A DNA stretch of 64,000 nt from an uncultured Bradyrhizobium sp. (GTDB lineage: Bacteria; Pseudomonadota; Alphaproteobacteria; Rhizobiales; Xanthobacteraceae). Made by a program: the position numbers and the translations under genes. Positions 56,404 through 64,000 of the stretch are shown here, piece after piece (position 1 is the stretch's first letter; each line of letters begins with the position of its first letter). Where the stretch lies: assembly GCF_947648125.1 (NCBI RefSeq), contig NZ_CANSMR010000006.1, positions 1 through 64,000 on the forward strand, written 5' to 3'. Under the pieces are notes generated by a model. That model made no database searches, had not been told where the DNA came from, and worked only from the letters and a program-made list of their open reading frames with translations.

Positions 56404-58740
56404 TCAGTTCTTGCGTGGCGCAGGGGCTGTCGTGCCGTCCGGCCCGGCCGCGGCAACGTAGTTTTCGGGGAACGCCAGCGCGCTCGAGGATTCCGGCTTG
56501 CCGGCCTTCGAGGGCTCGTTCAGCGTGGTCTTGTTGGCGGTCTTGGCGGCGTCGTCGAGCAGCTTCTCGACCCGCACCAGGATATCGGCGCCGCGCTTGG
56601 TCAAAACCGGCGGCGGACCCGGCTTGGTCTCCAGGATACGCGGCGCTGCGTTGGCCTGGGCATTGGCCTGCGCCGGCTGCGGCGGCAGCTTCTGGCCCAT
56701 GCCGACGCCGTTGAGTTCTTTCACCTCAACACCCTGATGCGCTGCGACCATGATGTCGTGCCAGGTCTGCGCCGGCAGCGAGCCGCCGGTCATGCGGTTG
56801 GTCGGCGAATAGTCGTCATTGCCGTACCAGACCGCGCAGGTGAAGTTGCCGGTGTAGCCAACGAACCAGGCGTCGCGATAGGCGTTTGTGGTGCCGGTCT
56901 TGCCCGCGGTCGGAATACCGTCGAGCGCGGCGCGGCGCGCGGTGCCTTCGCTGACCACGTGGCTCATCATGCCGGCCATGTCCGCGGCGATGTTCGGCGG
57001 AATGGCTTGCCGCGGCTTCGGGCCGTCGCGGTCCCACCGCCACACCAGGTCGCCGGCGCCGGTGCGCACTTCGAGCACCGAATGCGGCGTCACCGCCTTG
57101 CCGCGGTTCGGGAAGGTCGCATAGGCCACCGCATGCTCGATCACCGTGACTTCGTCGGAGCCGATCGGCAGCGACGGCGTATCGGGCAGCGGCGCCTTGA
57201 TACCAAAGCGGCGTGCGACCTCGATGATCTTGGCGCGGCCGGCCTTCGGGCCGCCAATGTTCTTGCCGAGCTCGATCGAAAGCTTGACCGGCACCACGTT
57301 GATCGAACGGGTGATCGCCTGGGTCAGCGTCACCTGACCCGAATAGGAATGGCCATAGTTCTGCGGGCACCAATTGCCGATGCAGACCGGGCCGTCGACC
57401 ACCTTCGAGTTCGGCGTGAAGCCGTTCAGCAGCGCCGTCGTATAGACGTAGGGCTTGAACGACGAGCCGGGCTGCCGGTAGGCGTCGGTGGCGCGGTTGA
57501 ACTGGCTGGCGCCGTAGTCGCGGCCGCCGACCATGGCGCGGATGCCGCCGTCGAGATCGGACACCACGGTCGCGGCCTGCGTCGCGTGATAATCGCGCCC
57601 GAACTGGCGGAGCTGGTTCTCGATCGCTTCCTCGGCCGCCTTCTGCACGTTCATGTCGATCGCGGTGCGGACCACGAAGACGCGCTCGGTGTAGGATTTC
57701 GGGAAGGTGTCGACCAGCTTGCGCATCTCGTCGAAGGCGTAGTCGAGATAATAATTCGGCGAGTTCTCGTCGCGCCGGTCGACCGCGACCGCCGGATTGC
57801 GGCGGGCGCCGAATACCTGGCCCTCGGTCATGAAGCCGGCATCGACCAGGTTGTCGAGCACGACGTTGGCGCGGGCGCGCGCTGCGGGCAGGTTGATGTG
57901 CGGGGCGTATTTGGTCGGCGCCTTGAACAGGCCGGCGAGCATCGCGGCTTCCGCGAGGTTCACGTCGCGCACCGACTTGTTGAAATAGAAGTGCGCCGCG
58001 CCGTCGACGCCGAAAGTGCCGCCGCCCATATAGGCGCGGTCGAGATAGAGCTTCAGGATCTCGTTCTTGGTGAGCCGCGTCTCCAGCCAGATCGCAAGGA
58101 AGGCTTCCTTCACCTTGCGCTCGATGGTGCGCTCATTGTTCAGGAACAGGTTCTTGGCGAGCTGCTGGGTGATCGACGAACCGCCCTGGCGGACGCCGCC
58201 GGCCTGCGCGTTGGTGACGAGCGCGCGGGCGAGGCCCGGAACGTCGATGCCGAAATGGTCGTAGAAGCGGCGGTCTTCGGTCGCGAGCGTCGCCTTGATC
58301 AGGTTGTCCGGAAAGTCTTCCAGCGGGATCGAGTCATTATGCTTGATGCCGCGGCTGCCGATCGGGTTGCCGTAACGGTCGAGGAAGGTCACCGCGAGGT
58401 CGGACTTCTTCAACCAGTCTTCGTCGGCGGTCTCGCGGAAGGCGGGGATCGCGAGCGTCAGCATCAGGATCATGCCGCCGAGCCCGATGGTTGCGGCCTC
58501 CGACAGCGGCTCGATGAACACCCAGCGCTTCCAGCGGCCGACATAGAAGCGGTCCATGAAGGTGGAATAGCGCTCGTAGAGTTCGCGCAGGCCCTTGCCC
58601 GACGAGAACAGCGTCGAGTCGATACGCGCATCGAGGTCCAGGAAGAAATTCCGGACCTTCTGTTTCCAATGCGACGGCATGATCTGAAGGACCGGACCCT
58701 TGATCAGTTCGACAGCGCTGCGGGCGCCCGAAATGGGCAC
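56404..58740 (-). CDS. mrcA: Penicillin-binding protein 1A (bifunctional)
   Basis: 778 residues. Cytoplasmic N-terminus, one membrane segment (about 85-102), a GT51 glycosyltransferase domain (ATEDRRFYDHFGID with catalytic Glu, GGSSITQQLAKNLFL) and a transpeptidase domain with PGSSFKPY (SxxK), RSIN (SxN) and AGKTGTTNAYRDAWFVGYT (KTG). It polymerises and cross-links peptidoglycan. The start is unsure: GTG 58740 or ATG 58680, neither with a clear ribosome site. A low-complexity C-terminal tail follows. Confidence 0.92.
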   Translation of the reverse strand: MPISGARSAVELIKGPVLQIMPSHWKQKVRNFFLDLDARIDSTLFSSGKGLRELYERYSTFMDRFYVGRWKRWVFIEPLSEAATIGLGGMILMLTLAIPAFRETADEDWLKKSDLAVTFLDRYGNPIGSRGIKHNDSIPLEDFPDNLIKATLATEDRRFYDHFGIDVPGLARALVTNAQAGGVRQGGSSITQQLAKNLFLNNERTIERKVKEAFLAIWLETRLTKNEILKLYLDRAYMGGGTFGVDGAAHFYFNKSVRDVNLAEAAMLAGLFKAPTKYAPHINLPAARARANVVLDNLVDAGFMTEGQVFGARRNPAVAVDRRDENSPNYYLDYAFDEMRKLVDTFPKSYTERVFVVRTAIDMNVQKAAEEAIENQLRQFGRDYHATQAATVVSDLDGGIRAMVGGRDYGASQFNRATDAYRQPGSSFKPYVYTTALLNGFTPNSKVVDGPVCIGNWCPQNYGHSYSGQVTLTQAITRSINVVPVKLSIELGKNIGGPKAGRAKIIEVARRFGIKAPLPDTPSLPIGSDEVTVIEHAVAYATFPNRGKAVTPHSVLEVRTGAGDLVWRWDRDGPKPRQAIPPNIAADMAGMMSHVVSEGTARRAALDGIPTAGKTGTTNAYRDAWFVGYTGNFTCAVWYGNDDYSPTNRMTGGSLPAQTWHDIMVAAHQGVEVKELNGVGMGQKLPPQPAQANAQANAAPRILETKPGPPPVLTKRGADILVRVEKLLDDAAKTANKTTLNEPSKAGKPESSSALAFPENYVAAAGPDGTTAPAPRKN

Positions 58741-58967
58741 AGGCCAGCGTCTTGCTTCGATGTTGCGGCAATCCCAAGGCGCTTTTGCGTCGTTGGGGAC
58801 TCGTTCGTTGTTCTATCCGAGCGCCAGCCATAAACCAATGGCGCGGCTGGTGAATTTAATGAAAGCCCTAACGCTGCCCACCGGCTTTTTCGACCCCGCA
58901 ATATCACCCCCTTGCGAAGCCGGCGCCGGCGTCCCAAGAAGAGCCTTACCACCATGTCAGGGATATC

Positions 58968-59489
58968 ATGACCGCACCGCCCAAGCGCCCGTCGGGCCAG
59001 GAGGGATTCTTCTGGAAAACCAAGACGTTGGAAGAGATGTCCAACGCCGAATGGGAAAGCCTGTGTGACGGCTGCGCACGTTGCTGCCTGGAGAAGCTCG
59101 AGGACGAGGACACCGGAAAAATCTACTTCACCCATATCTCCTGCAAGCTGCTCGATTCCGGCCTGTGCACCTGCAAGGACTATCCGAACCGCTCCGACCA
59201 GGTTCCGGATTGCGTCCGCCTGACGCCGGAAAACGTCAGGACGCTGAACTGGCTGCCGCCGAGCTGCGGCTACCGGCTCGTGGCCGAGGGGCGGGACCTT
59301 TACTGGTGGCATCCCCTGATCTCCGGCGATCCCAACACCGTGCATGAAGCCGGGGTCTCGGTGCGCGGGCGGGTGGAGGGCACCGAACTCGACGTCAACG
59401 ACGCCGATCTCGAGGATCACATCGTGCGCTGGCCGGCCTTGCTGCCGAAACGGGCACAATTGAAGAAGCGGCCGAAGGTCTCCAAGTAG
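58968..59489 (+). CDS. ycgN: YcgN/UPF0260 cysteine-cluster protein
   Basis: 173 residues. Nine Cys, including CDGCARCC (33-40), Cys59, CTCK (67-69), Cys82 and Cys100, in the order typical of the YcgN family, which is suggested to bind zinc or an Fe-S cluster. Function is not established. Cytoplasmic, single gene between PBP1a (divergent) and an MFS exporter. Confidence 0.88.
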   Translation: MTAPPKRPSGQEGFFWKTKTLEEMSNAEWESLCDGCARCCLEKLEDEDTGKIYFTHISCKLLDSGLCTCKDYPNRSDQVPDCVRLTPENVRTLNWLPPSCGYRLVAEGRDLYWWHPLISGDPNTVHEAGVSVRGRVEGTELDVNDADLEDHIVRWPALLPKRAQLKKRPKVSK

Positions 59490-59681
59490 ATTTCCAAGAC
59501 GTGACGCTGACGGCGCGAGAGCTGGCGCCGGTGCTGCCGCGATCACGTCACCGCGAGAACAGTGCGGTGGGATGCACCCATGCGCTGAGGTGCCTGCCTC
59601 AGCAGCGAATTGCTGCATAAATTGCGGATCAGAGAATGATTCCATCGCGGCCCGCGCCCGCGCAGCAGCATTACGCCCCAA

Positions 59682-61274
59682 ATGAACAAGTATGAACGGC
59701 AGAGCCGTTTTCCTGCCGAGCAAGAGACATTGCCTGACGACATTGCCGCAGAGCTGTCTCACCTCCCGAGCGAGGTGATCGAACTCAGCGACGCGCCGCC
59801 GCTGGCGCCGCCGGCCCCGCTCAATCCCGACGAAGTCCGCACCATCGTGATCAGCCTGATGCTGACGATGTTCCTGGCCGCGCTTGACCAGACCATCGTC
59901 GCGACCGCGCTGCCGACGATCGGGCGCCAGTTTCACGACGTTACCAACCTGTCCTGGGTGATCACGGCCTATCTGCTCGCCTCCACCGCGGTGGCGCCGG
60001 TGTTCGGCACGCTGAGCGACATCTATGGCCGCCGCGTCATGATCATCACCTCGCTCAGCCTGTTCGTGGTCGGCTCGGTGCTGTGCGCGATCGCGCCCAG
60101 CATGACCATGCTGATCATTGCCCGCGGCCTGCAGGGACTCGGCGGCGGCGGCATCATGCCCGTGGTGCAGACCGTGATCTCCGACGTGGTCACCCCGCGC
60201 GAGCGTGGCCGCTACCAGGCTTATTTCTCCAGCGTCTGGATGGCCGGCGGCATTCTCGGCCCGGTGGTCGGCGGCGTGTTCGCCGAGCATCTGCACTGGT
60301 CGATGATCTTCTGGATCAACCTGCCGCTCGCCGCGGCGGCGCTGGCGCTGCTGCTGCCGAAGATGAGCAAGATCCCGGTGTTCCACCGCAAGCGCAAGGT
60401 CGACTGGCACGGCGGCGTGCTGCTGATGGCCTCGGCCGTCGTGCTGATGCTGGTGCTGACCTGGGGCGGCACGCGTCTCTCCTGGCTGTCGCCGACCATT
60501 ACCGCGATGGTCGGCGCCTCGATCGCGCTCGCCGGCGCCTTCGTCTGGCACGCCCGCCGCGCCGACGAGCCGTTCCTGCCGCTGTCGCTGCTCGGCGGTT
60601 CGGTGGTGCCGTTCGCAATGGGCGCCGGCGGCTGCGCGCTCGGCGCCATGGTCGGGCTCACCGTGCACCTGCCGCTCTATTACGAGGTGGTCTATCACCT
60701 CACCGCCAGCGAGGCCGGCCTTGCGCTGATCCCGCTCGCGGCGATCTCGACCTTCGGCGCGGCGATCGCCGGCCGGACCATGGCGAAGGCCAAGCACTAC
60801 AAGCGTGTCGCAATCGTCGGCACCTCGGTGGCTGCGATCTGCGCCGTCGGCATGGCCGTGACGACGCTGCCGTTGTGGGGATTGCTGCTGTTGATGAGCG
60901 TGTTCGCGCTCGGGCTCGGCACCACATTCCCGATCAGCGTGGTTTCGCTGCAGAACGCGGTGGCGCGTCCGCAGGTCGGCACCGTGACCGGCGCGATGAA
61001 CTTCTTCCGTGCCATGATGGCCTCCTTCACGGTCGCCGCCTTCACCACCATCCTGCTGATGACGCTCGGGACCGACATCTCGCTCGCCGGCGAGCACCAT
61101 GCCGCTTCGGCCAGCACCGTCGGCGCGATCCCGATGGCCGACATGATCACCGCGTTCCGCTACGTGTTCGGCGCCGCCGCCGTGTTGCTGACCACCGCGT
61201 CGATCTGCATGATCACGATGGAAGAGCGCCCGCTCGCCGGTCCCGCCGCGCAGCCGGTGGAGATGGCGGAGTAG
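59682..61274 (+). CDS. MFS drug exporter, DHA2/EmrB family
   Basis: 530 residues with 14 predicted membrane segments after a 50-residue cytoplasmic N-terminus. Motifs: LDQTIVATALPTIG in TM1 (DHA2 Asp), GTLSDIYGRRVMI (motif A), and WMAGGILGPVVGGVFAEHLH (motif C of antiporters). It should expel hydrophobic compounds with proton exchange. No EmrA-like adaptor or regulator is adjacent, so it may work alone; substrate unknown. Confidence 0.88.
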   Translation: MNKYERQSRFPAEQETLPDDIAAELSHLPSEVIELSDAPPLAPPAPLNPDEVRTIVISLMLTMFLAALDQTIVATALPTIGRQFHDVTNLSWVITAYLLASTAVAPVFGTLSDIYGRRVMIITSLSLFVVGSVLCAIAPSMTMLIIARGLQGLGGGGIMPVVQTVISDVVTPRERGRYQAYFSSVWMAGGILGPVVGGVFAEHLHWSMIFWINLPLAAAALALLLPKMSKIPVFHRKRKVDWHGGVLLMASAVVLMLVLTWGGTRLSWLSPTITAMVGASIALAGAFVWHARRADEPFLPLSLLGGSVVPFAMGAGGCALGAMVGLTVHLPLYYEVVYHLTASEAGLALIPLAAISTFGAAIAGRTMAKAKHYKRVAIVGTSVAAICAVGMAVTTLPLWGLLLLMSVFALGLGTTFPISVVSLQNAVARPQVGTVTGAMNFFRAMMASFTVAAFTTILLMTLGTDISLAGEHHAASASTVGAIPMADMITAFRYVFGAAAVLLTTASICMITMEERPLAGPAAQPVEMAE

Positions 61275-61292
61275 GGGCGGATTCACCCCTGA

Positions 61293-61434
61293 CGTCGTCC
61301 TGGCGAAAGCCAGGACCCATAACCACCGCATTTGATGATGGATGGGATCGCGGCCCCAGCATCGCGCAACAATTCTCATTTGGGGTAATAGGCCCTGGCT
61401 CCCCGTGCGCAATTGCGCACTAGGCCAGGACGAC
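61293..61434 (-). repeat. Dispersed palindromic repeat, copy 2 (inverted)
   Basis: The reverse complement aligns along its whole length with 251-390, including the exact GTGCGCAATTGCGCAC palindrome (61405-61420) and the outer hairpin TCCTGGC-GAAA-GCCAGGA. It occupies most of the 445-bp gap before the ABC transporter gene; a promoter follows. Confidence 0.75.
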
Positions 61435-61642
61435 ACCGAATGTGTTGGACCATTTGTGATTCATACTTCGGCGTTCTCGCGACATGATTTGTCCGAGTCT
61501 TGCATCTCGTTCCGCCCTCCCACTTGGAAGGGGCGCGGGACCGCGCTTTTATTCCCGCGCTGCCTCAAATTTATTCAGCCGGCGAGTGGCGACCCAATAC
61601 TTTAGTTGTCGTCCGCGCATGGCGATCTGCGCGCAGTTTCAC

Positions 61643-61670
61643 TTGCTGCGCGTTTTGTCGCAGCTATAGT
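61643..61670 (+). promoter_or_regulatory. Candidate sigma-70-type promoter
   Basis: TTGCTG (61643-61648), a 16-base spacer, TATAGT (61665-61670). It would start transcription about 43 bases before the substrate-binding protein gene. Good agreement with the -10 consensus. Confidence 0.45.
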
Positions 61671-61719
61671 CCGGCCCCAAGAGCTCGAAGCAGCCGAACA
61701 AAAAGAGGAGAGAAACAGG

Positions 61720-62976
61720 GTGAAAAGAACATCGCGACTGCCTGTTCATGCGATGCAGCAACTTGCCGGAGTGGCCGTGTTGGGCCTTTTGGCAGCCAGC
61801 CCCAGCGGCGCGCTGGCGGCTGACACCCTCAAGATCGGCGTGATCGCCGAAGCGCAGGCGATTGCCGGGGCGTCGATCCCGCAGGCGGCGCAACTCGCCG
61901 CCGACGAGATCAACGCCAAGGGCGGCATCGACGGCCGCAAGATCGAAATCGTCTCCTACGACAATCACTCGTCCTCGGCGGACTCGGTGCGGGCATTCCA
62001 GCGCGCGGTCAACGAAGACAAGGTCAACGTCGTCATCTCGAGCTATATCAGCGAAGTGGTGCTGGCGCTCGAGCCCTGGGCGTCGCGCCTGAAGACGCCG
62101 TTCGTCACGCCCGGCGCGGCCTCCAACGAGATCAGCAAGAGCGTCCACGCCGACTACGAGAAGAACAAGTACACCTTCCACGGCTATCTGACCTCGGCGG
62201 CGCTGGCGCTGTCGGTGTGCGATGCCGCCAAGGAGCTCCTGGTCGATCAGAAGCACATGAAGACCGCGGTCATCATGAGCGAGGACGCGGCCTGGACCAA
62301 GCCGCTCGACGTCGGCTACGAGGAGTGCCTGCCGAAGATCGGGCTCAAGGTCGTCGACCATATCCGTTTCTCGCCCGACACCACTGACTTCACGCCGATC
62401 TTCAACAAAGTCGAAGCCGCCAAGCCCGACGTGATCATCACGGGCATCTCGCATGTCGGCGTGCAGCCGACCGTGCAGTGGAAGAACCAGCAGGTGCCGA
62501 TCCCGATGTTCGGCATTTCCTCGCAGGCGACCAACGAGACCTTCGGCAAGGACACCAACGATGCGGCGGAAGGCGTGCTGTATCAGGGCGTGTCGGGCCC
62601 GAACGTCGCGGTGACCCCGAAGTCGGTGCCGTTCGCGGAAGGCTTCAAGAAGCGTTACGGCAACTATCCGTCCTATGCGGGCTACACCGCCTATGACGAG
62701 GTCTACTACATCGCGGATGCGGTGAAGCGCGCCGGCTCGGTCGAGGCCGACAAGATGGTCGATGCGCTGGAGAAGACCGATTGGGAAGGCACCATCGGGC
62801 GCGTCCAGTTCTACGGCAAGGACGATCCGTTCACCCATTCGATCAAGTACGGCAAGGGCCTGATCACCGGACTGATGCTGCAGTGGCAGGGCGGCAAGCA
62901 GGTCGCGGTCTGGCCGAAGGAGGTCGCCAAGAGCGATCTCAAGTTCCCGAGCTTCATCAAGCTCACCACCAACTGA
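61720..62976 (+). CDS. ABC transporter periplasmic binding protein, Leu/Ile/Val-type
   Basis: 418 residues from GTG 61720, chosen because GAGGAG lies about nine bases upstream. The signal peptide ends ALA near residue 34. The mature part has the type I periplasmic binding fold (LKIGVIAEAQAIAGASIPQA, KGGIDGRKIEIVSYDNHSSS). Family ligands include branched amino acids, amides and aromatic acids; the true ligand cannot be read. It is the first gene of an operon with the livH-like permease. Confidence 0.88.
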   Translation: MKRTSRLPVHAMQQLAGVAVLGLLAASPSGALAADTLKIGVIAEAQAIAGASIPQAAQLAADEINAKGGIDGRKIEIVSYDNHSSSADSVRAFQRAVNEDKVNVVISSYISEVVLALEPWASRLKTPFVTPGAASNEISKSVHADYEKNKYTFHGYLTSAALALSVCDAAKELLVDQKHMKTAVIMSEDAAWTKPLDVGYEECLPKIGLKVVDHIRFSPDTTDFTPIFNKVEAAKPDVIITGISHVGVQPTVQWKNQQVPIPMFGISSQATNETFGKDTNDAAEGVLYQGVSGPNVAVTPKSVPFAEGFKKRYGNYPSYAGYTAYDEVYYIADAVKRAGSVEADKMVDALEKTDWEGTIGRVQFYGKDDPFTHSIKYGKGLITGLMLQWQGGKQVAVWPKEVAKSDLKFPSFIKLTTN

Positions 62977-62985
62977 CTGATGATC

Positions 62986-63012
62986 ATGCTCCCGGGCCGG
63001 TCCCGGGAGCAT
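62986..63012 (+). other. Stem-loop between binding-protein and permease genes
   Basis: ATGCTCCCGGG/CCCGGGAGCAT, an 11-bp perfect stem without a T-run, just after the stop codon. Such hairpins commonly protect the binding-protein mRNA or cause partial stops, so the binding protein is made in excess of the permease. Confidence 0.65.
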
Positions 63013-63070
63013 CCGTATTCAGTTCCGCATCCTCCACAACAGGCAGCCTTGCTGCCGCGGCCGATTTGAG

Positions 63071-63946
63071 ATGCTTGCCTTACAAATCCTGATCGATGGC
63101 TTTGCCATCAGTGCGCTCTATGCGCTCGGCGCGACCGGCTTCACCCTGATCTTCGGCGTCTCCGGCGTTCTCAACCTCTCCCACGGCGCCATCATGGTGG
63201 CCGCAGCGGTCGCGGCCTGGGCTGCGGCGAGCGTGCTGCACCTCGACATCTACTCCGGCGCGCTGTTCGGTGTCGGTGTGGCGCTGATCATGGCGTTCGC
63301 GACCTACTTCGCGGTCGTGAAGCCGATCCAGAATTCCAGGCGGATCCCCAACGAGGAGAAGGAAATCTTCGTCCTCACCGGCACGCTGCTGTGGGGCATC
63401 ATGATTCAGGAGCTGATCGCCTATTTCTTCACCAACAACGCCAAGACGGTGCTGCCGATCGTTGAGGGCGTCGTCGATATCTTCGGCAACCGCACGCCGC
63501 GCAACAATATCTTCACCGCGCTGGTTTGCTGCCTCGTGATCGGTCTGCTGTGGCTCTTGGTGAACCGTACCCGCACCGGCAAGGCGGTGCTGGCGGCCTC
63601 GATGAACCCGCGCGGCGTCACCTTGCTCGGGCTCGAGCTCACCCAGATCTACATCGTGGTGTGGGGCATCTACGGCATCCTCGCCGGTATCGCCGGCGTG
63701 CTGCTCGGCATGTTCCTCGGCGTCAGCTCCTACAGCGTCGGGCCGTTGACCGCGAGCGCGTTCTCGATCGTGGTGCTCGGCGGCCTCGGCAGCGTCTCGG
63801 GCTCGCTGATCGCGGCCTTCGTCGTCGGCTATCTCGAGACCATCACGGCCTACATGATCTCGCCGGCCTACCGCACCATTCCGGCGCTGCTGCTTCTGGT
63901 GTTCGTGATGTATATCCGGCCCCAGGGCCTCTTGGGGAGGCGCTGA
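63071..63946 (+). CDS. livH: Branched-chain amino acid-type ABC permease (LivH family)
   Basis: 291 residues with about eight membrane segments. Conserved LivH segments are present: GFTLIFGVSGVLNLSHGAIM near the N-terminus, and FSIVVLGGLGSVSGSLIAAF plus YIRPQGLLGRR at the C-terminus. It forms one of the two membrane channels of the importer. The next permease gene starts one base after its stop. Confidence 0.92.
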   Translation: MLALQILIDGFAISALYALGATGFTLIFGVSGVLNLSHGAIMVAAAVAAWAAASVLHLDIYSGALFGVGVALIMAFATYFAVVKPIQNSRRIPNEEKEIFVLTGTLLWGIMIQELIAYFFTNNAKTVLPIVEGVVDIFGNRTPRNNIFTALVCCLVIGLLWLLVNRTRTGKAVLAASMNPRGVTLLGLELTQIYIVVWGIYGILAGIAGVLLGMFLGVSSYSVGPLTASAFSIVVLGGLGSVSGSLIAAFVVGYLETITAYMISPAYRTIPALLLLVFVMYIRPQGLLGRR

Positions 63947-63947
63947 G

Positions 63948-64000
63948 ATGGCCAACTTCTTTACCTCGCGCCTGTTCTTCATTTCGCTGGTCTGCGTGGT
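63948..64000 (+). CDS. Second ABC permease (LivM-like), 5' end only
   Basis: Starts ATG at 63948 (MANFFTSRLFFISLVCVV) one base after the livH stop, with GAGGCGCTGAG upstream, and runs off the window. Only 17 codons are visible. Identification as LivM rests on position and the hydrophobic N-terminus. Confidence 0.7.
   Translation, partial: MANFFTSRLFFISLVCV

Noticed and set aside
56359-58833. An 824-codon plus-strand frame
   Set aside because: Antisense to the PBP1a gene, whose GT51 and transpeptidase motifs are unmistakable.
58704-61436. A 910-codon minus-strand frame
   Set aside because: Antisense to ycgN and the MFS exporter; His/Arg/Asp-rich with no domain.

Overview
The window is chromosomal DNA from a high-GC alphaproteobacterium, almost certainly a Bradyrhizobium or close relative in the Nitrobacteraceae. 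The evidence is a TIGR03808/TIGR03809-type gene pair, a MucR regulator, a SigF/NrsF-type ECF pair, CtrA-type boxes, DUF2336 and DUF1491 proteins, and several families of dispersed palindromic repeats typical of that group. This assignment is inference from gene content; no rRNA or tRNA gene was seen.

Layout. 1-455: repeats only. 0.46-9.4 kb: small membrane protein, class III CoA-transferase, CusBA/CzcBA-like RND efflux pair, Tat-exported amidohydrolase, TolC-like outer membrane channel. 9.6-13.1 kb: acetyl-CoA hydrolase/transferase, enoyl-CoA hydratase, an exported protein. 13.4-20.3 kb: two ECF sigma units (SigF with NrsF; sigma, anti-sigma and an exported S8 protease) around a GGEEF diguanylate cyclase and a DUF2336 protein. 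20.9-25.1 kb: TIGR03809/TIGR03808 pair, then a patch of unknown membrane proteins, two of which share a C-terminal tail. 25.2-33.1 kb: propionate/methylmalonyl-CoA functions (meaB with a pyroglutamyl peptidase; mutA, a GFA-family gene, mutB). 33.2-34.9 kb: folP-folB-folK operon. 36.2-39.4 kb: HerA/YjgR-like ATPase preceded by a 19-bp-period iteron array, and an M20 peptidase. 39.4-40.4 kb: a REP-associated tyrosine transposase (RAYT) with its REP palindromes and an internally deleted second copy, sitting between two copies of one terminator. 40.4-46 kb: class II aldolase, GT39-like membrane enzyme, MucR, SufE between inverted repeats. 46.4-53.4 kb: PAS histidine kinase, peptidoglycan-binding protein, ankyrin protein, DUF1491, second DUF2336 protein, small protein and lipoprotein. 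53.4-64 kb: divergent LysR/metallo-hydrolase, DUF1254/DUF1214/PBP1a operon, YcgN, DHA2 drug exporter, and the start of a branched-chain amino acid-type ABC transporter running off the end.

Working together: acyl-CoA metabolism (CoA-transferases, crotonase, methylmalonyl-CoA mutase with its MeaB chaperone) and envelope functions (RND/TolC efflux, PBP1a, two membrane-linked ECF circuits, lipoproteins) dominate. Six of twelve convergent gene junctions have overlapping stop codons, and three of the others hold palindromic repeats. The most notable items are the RAYT locus with its deletion derivative, the ECF/anti-sigma/protease unit whose anti-sigma factor may carry a protease-propeptide-like domain, the iteron array before the HerA-like ATPase, and the shared tail of two neighbouring membrane proteins.
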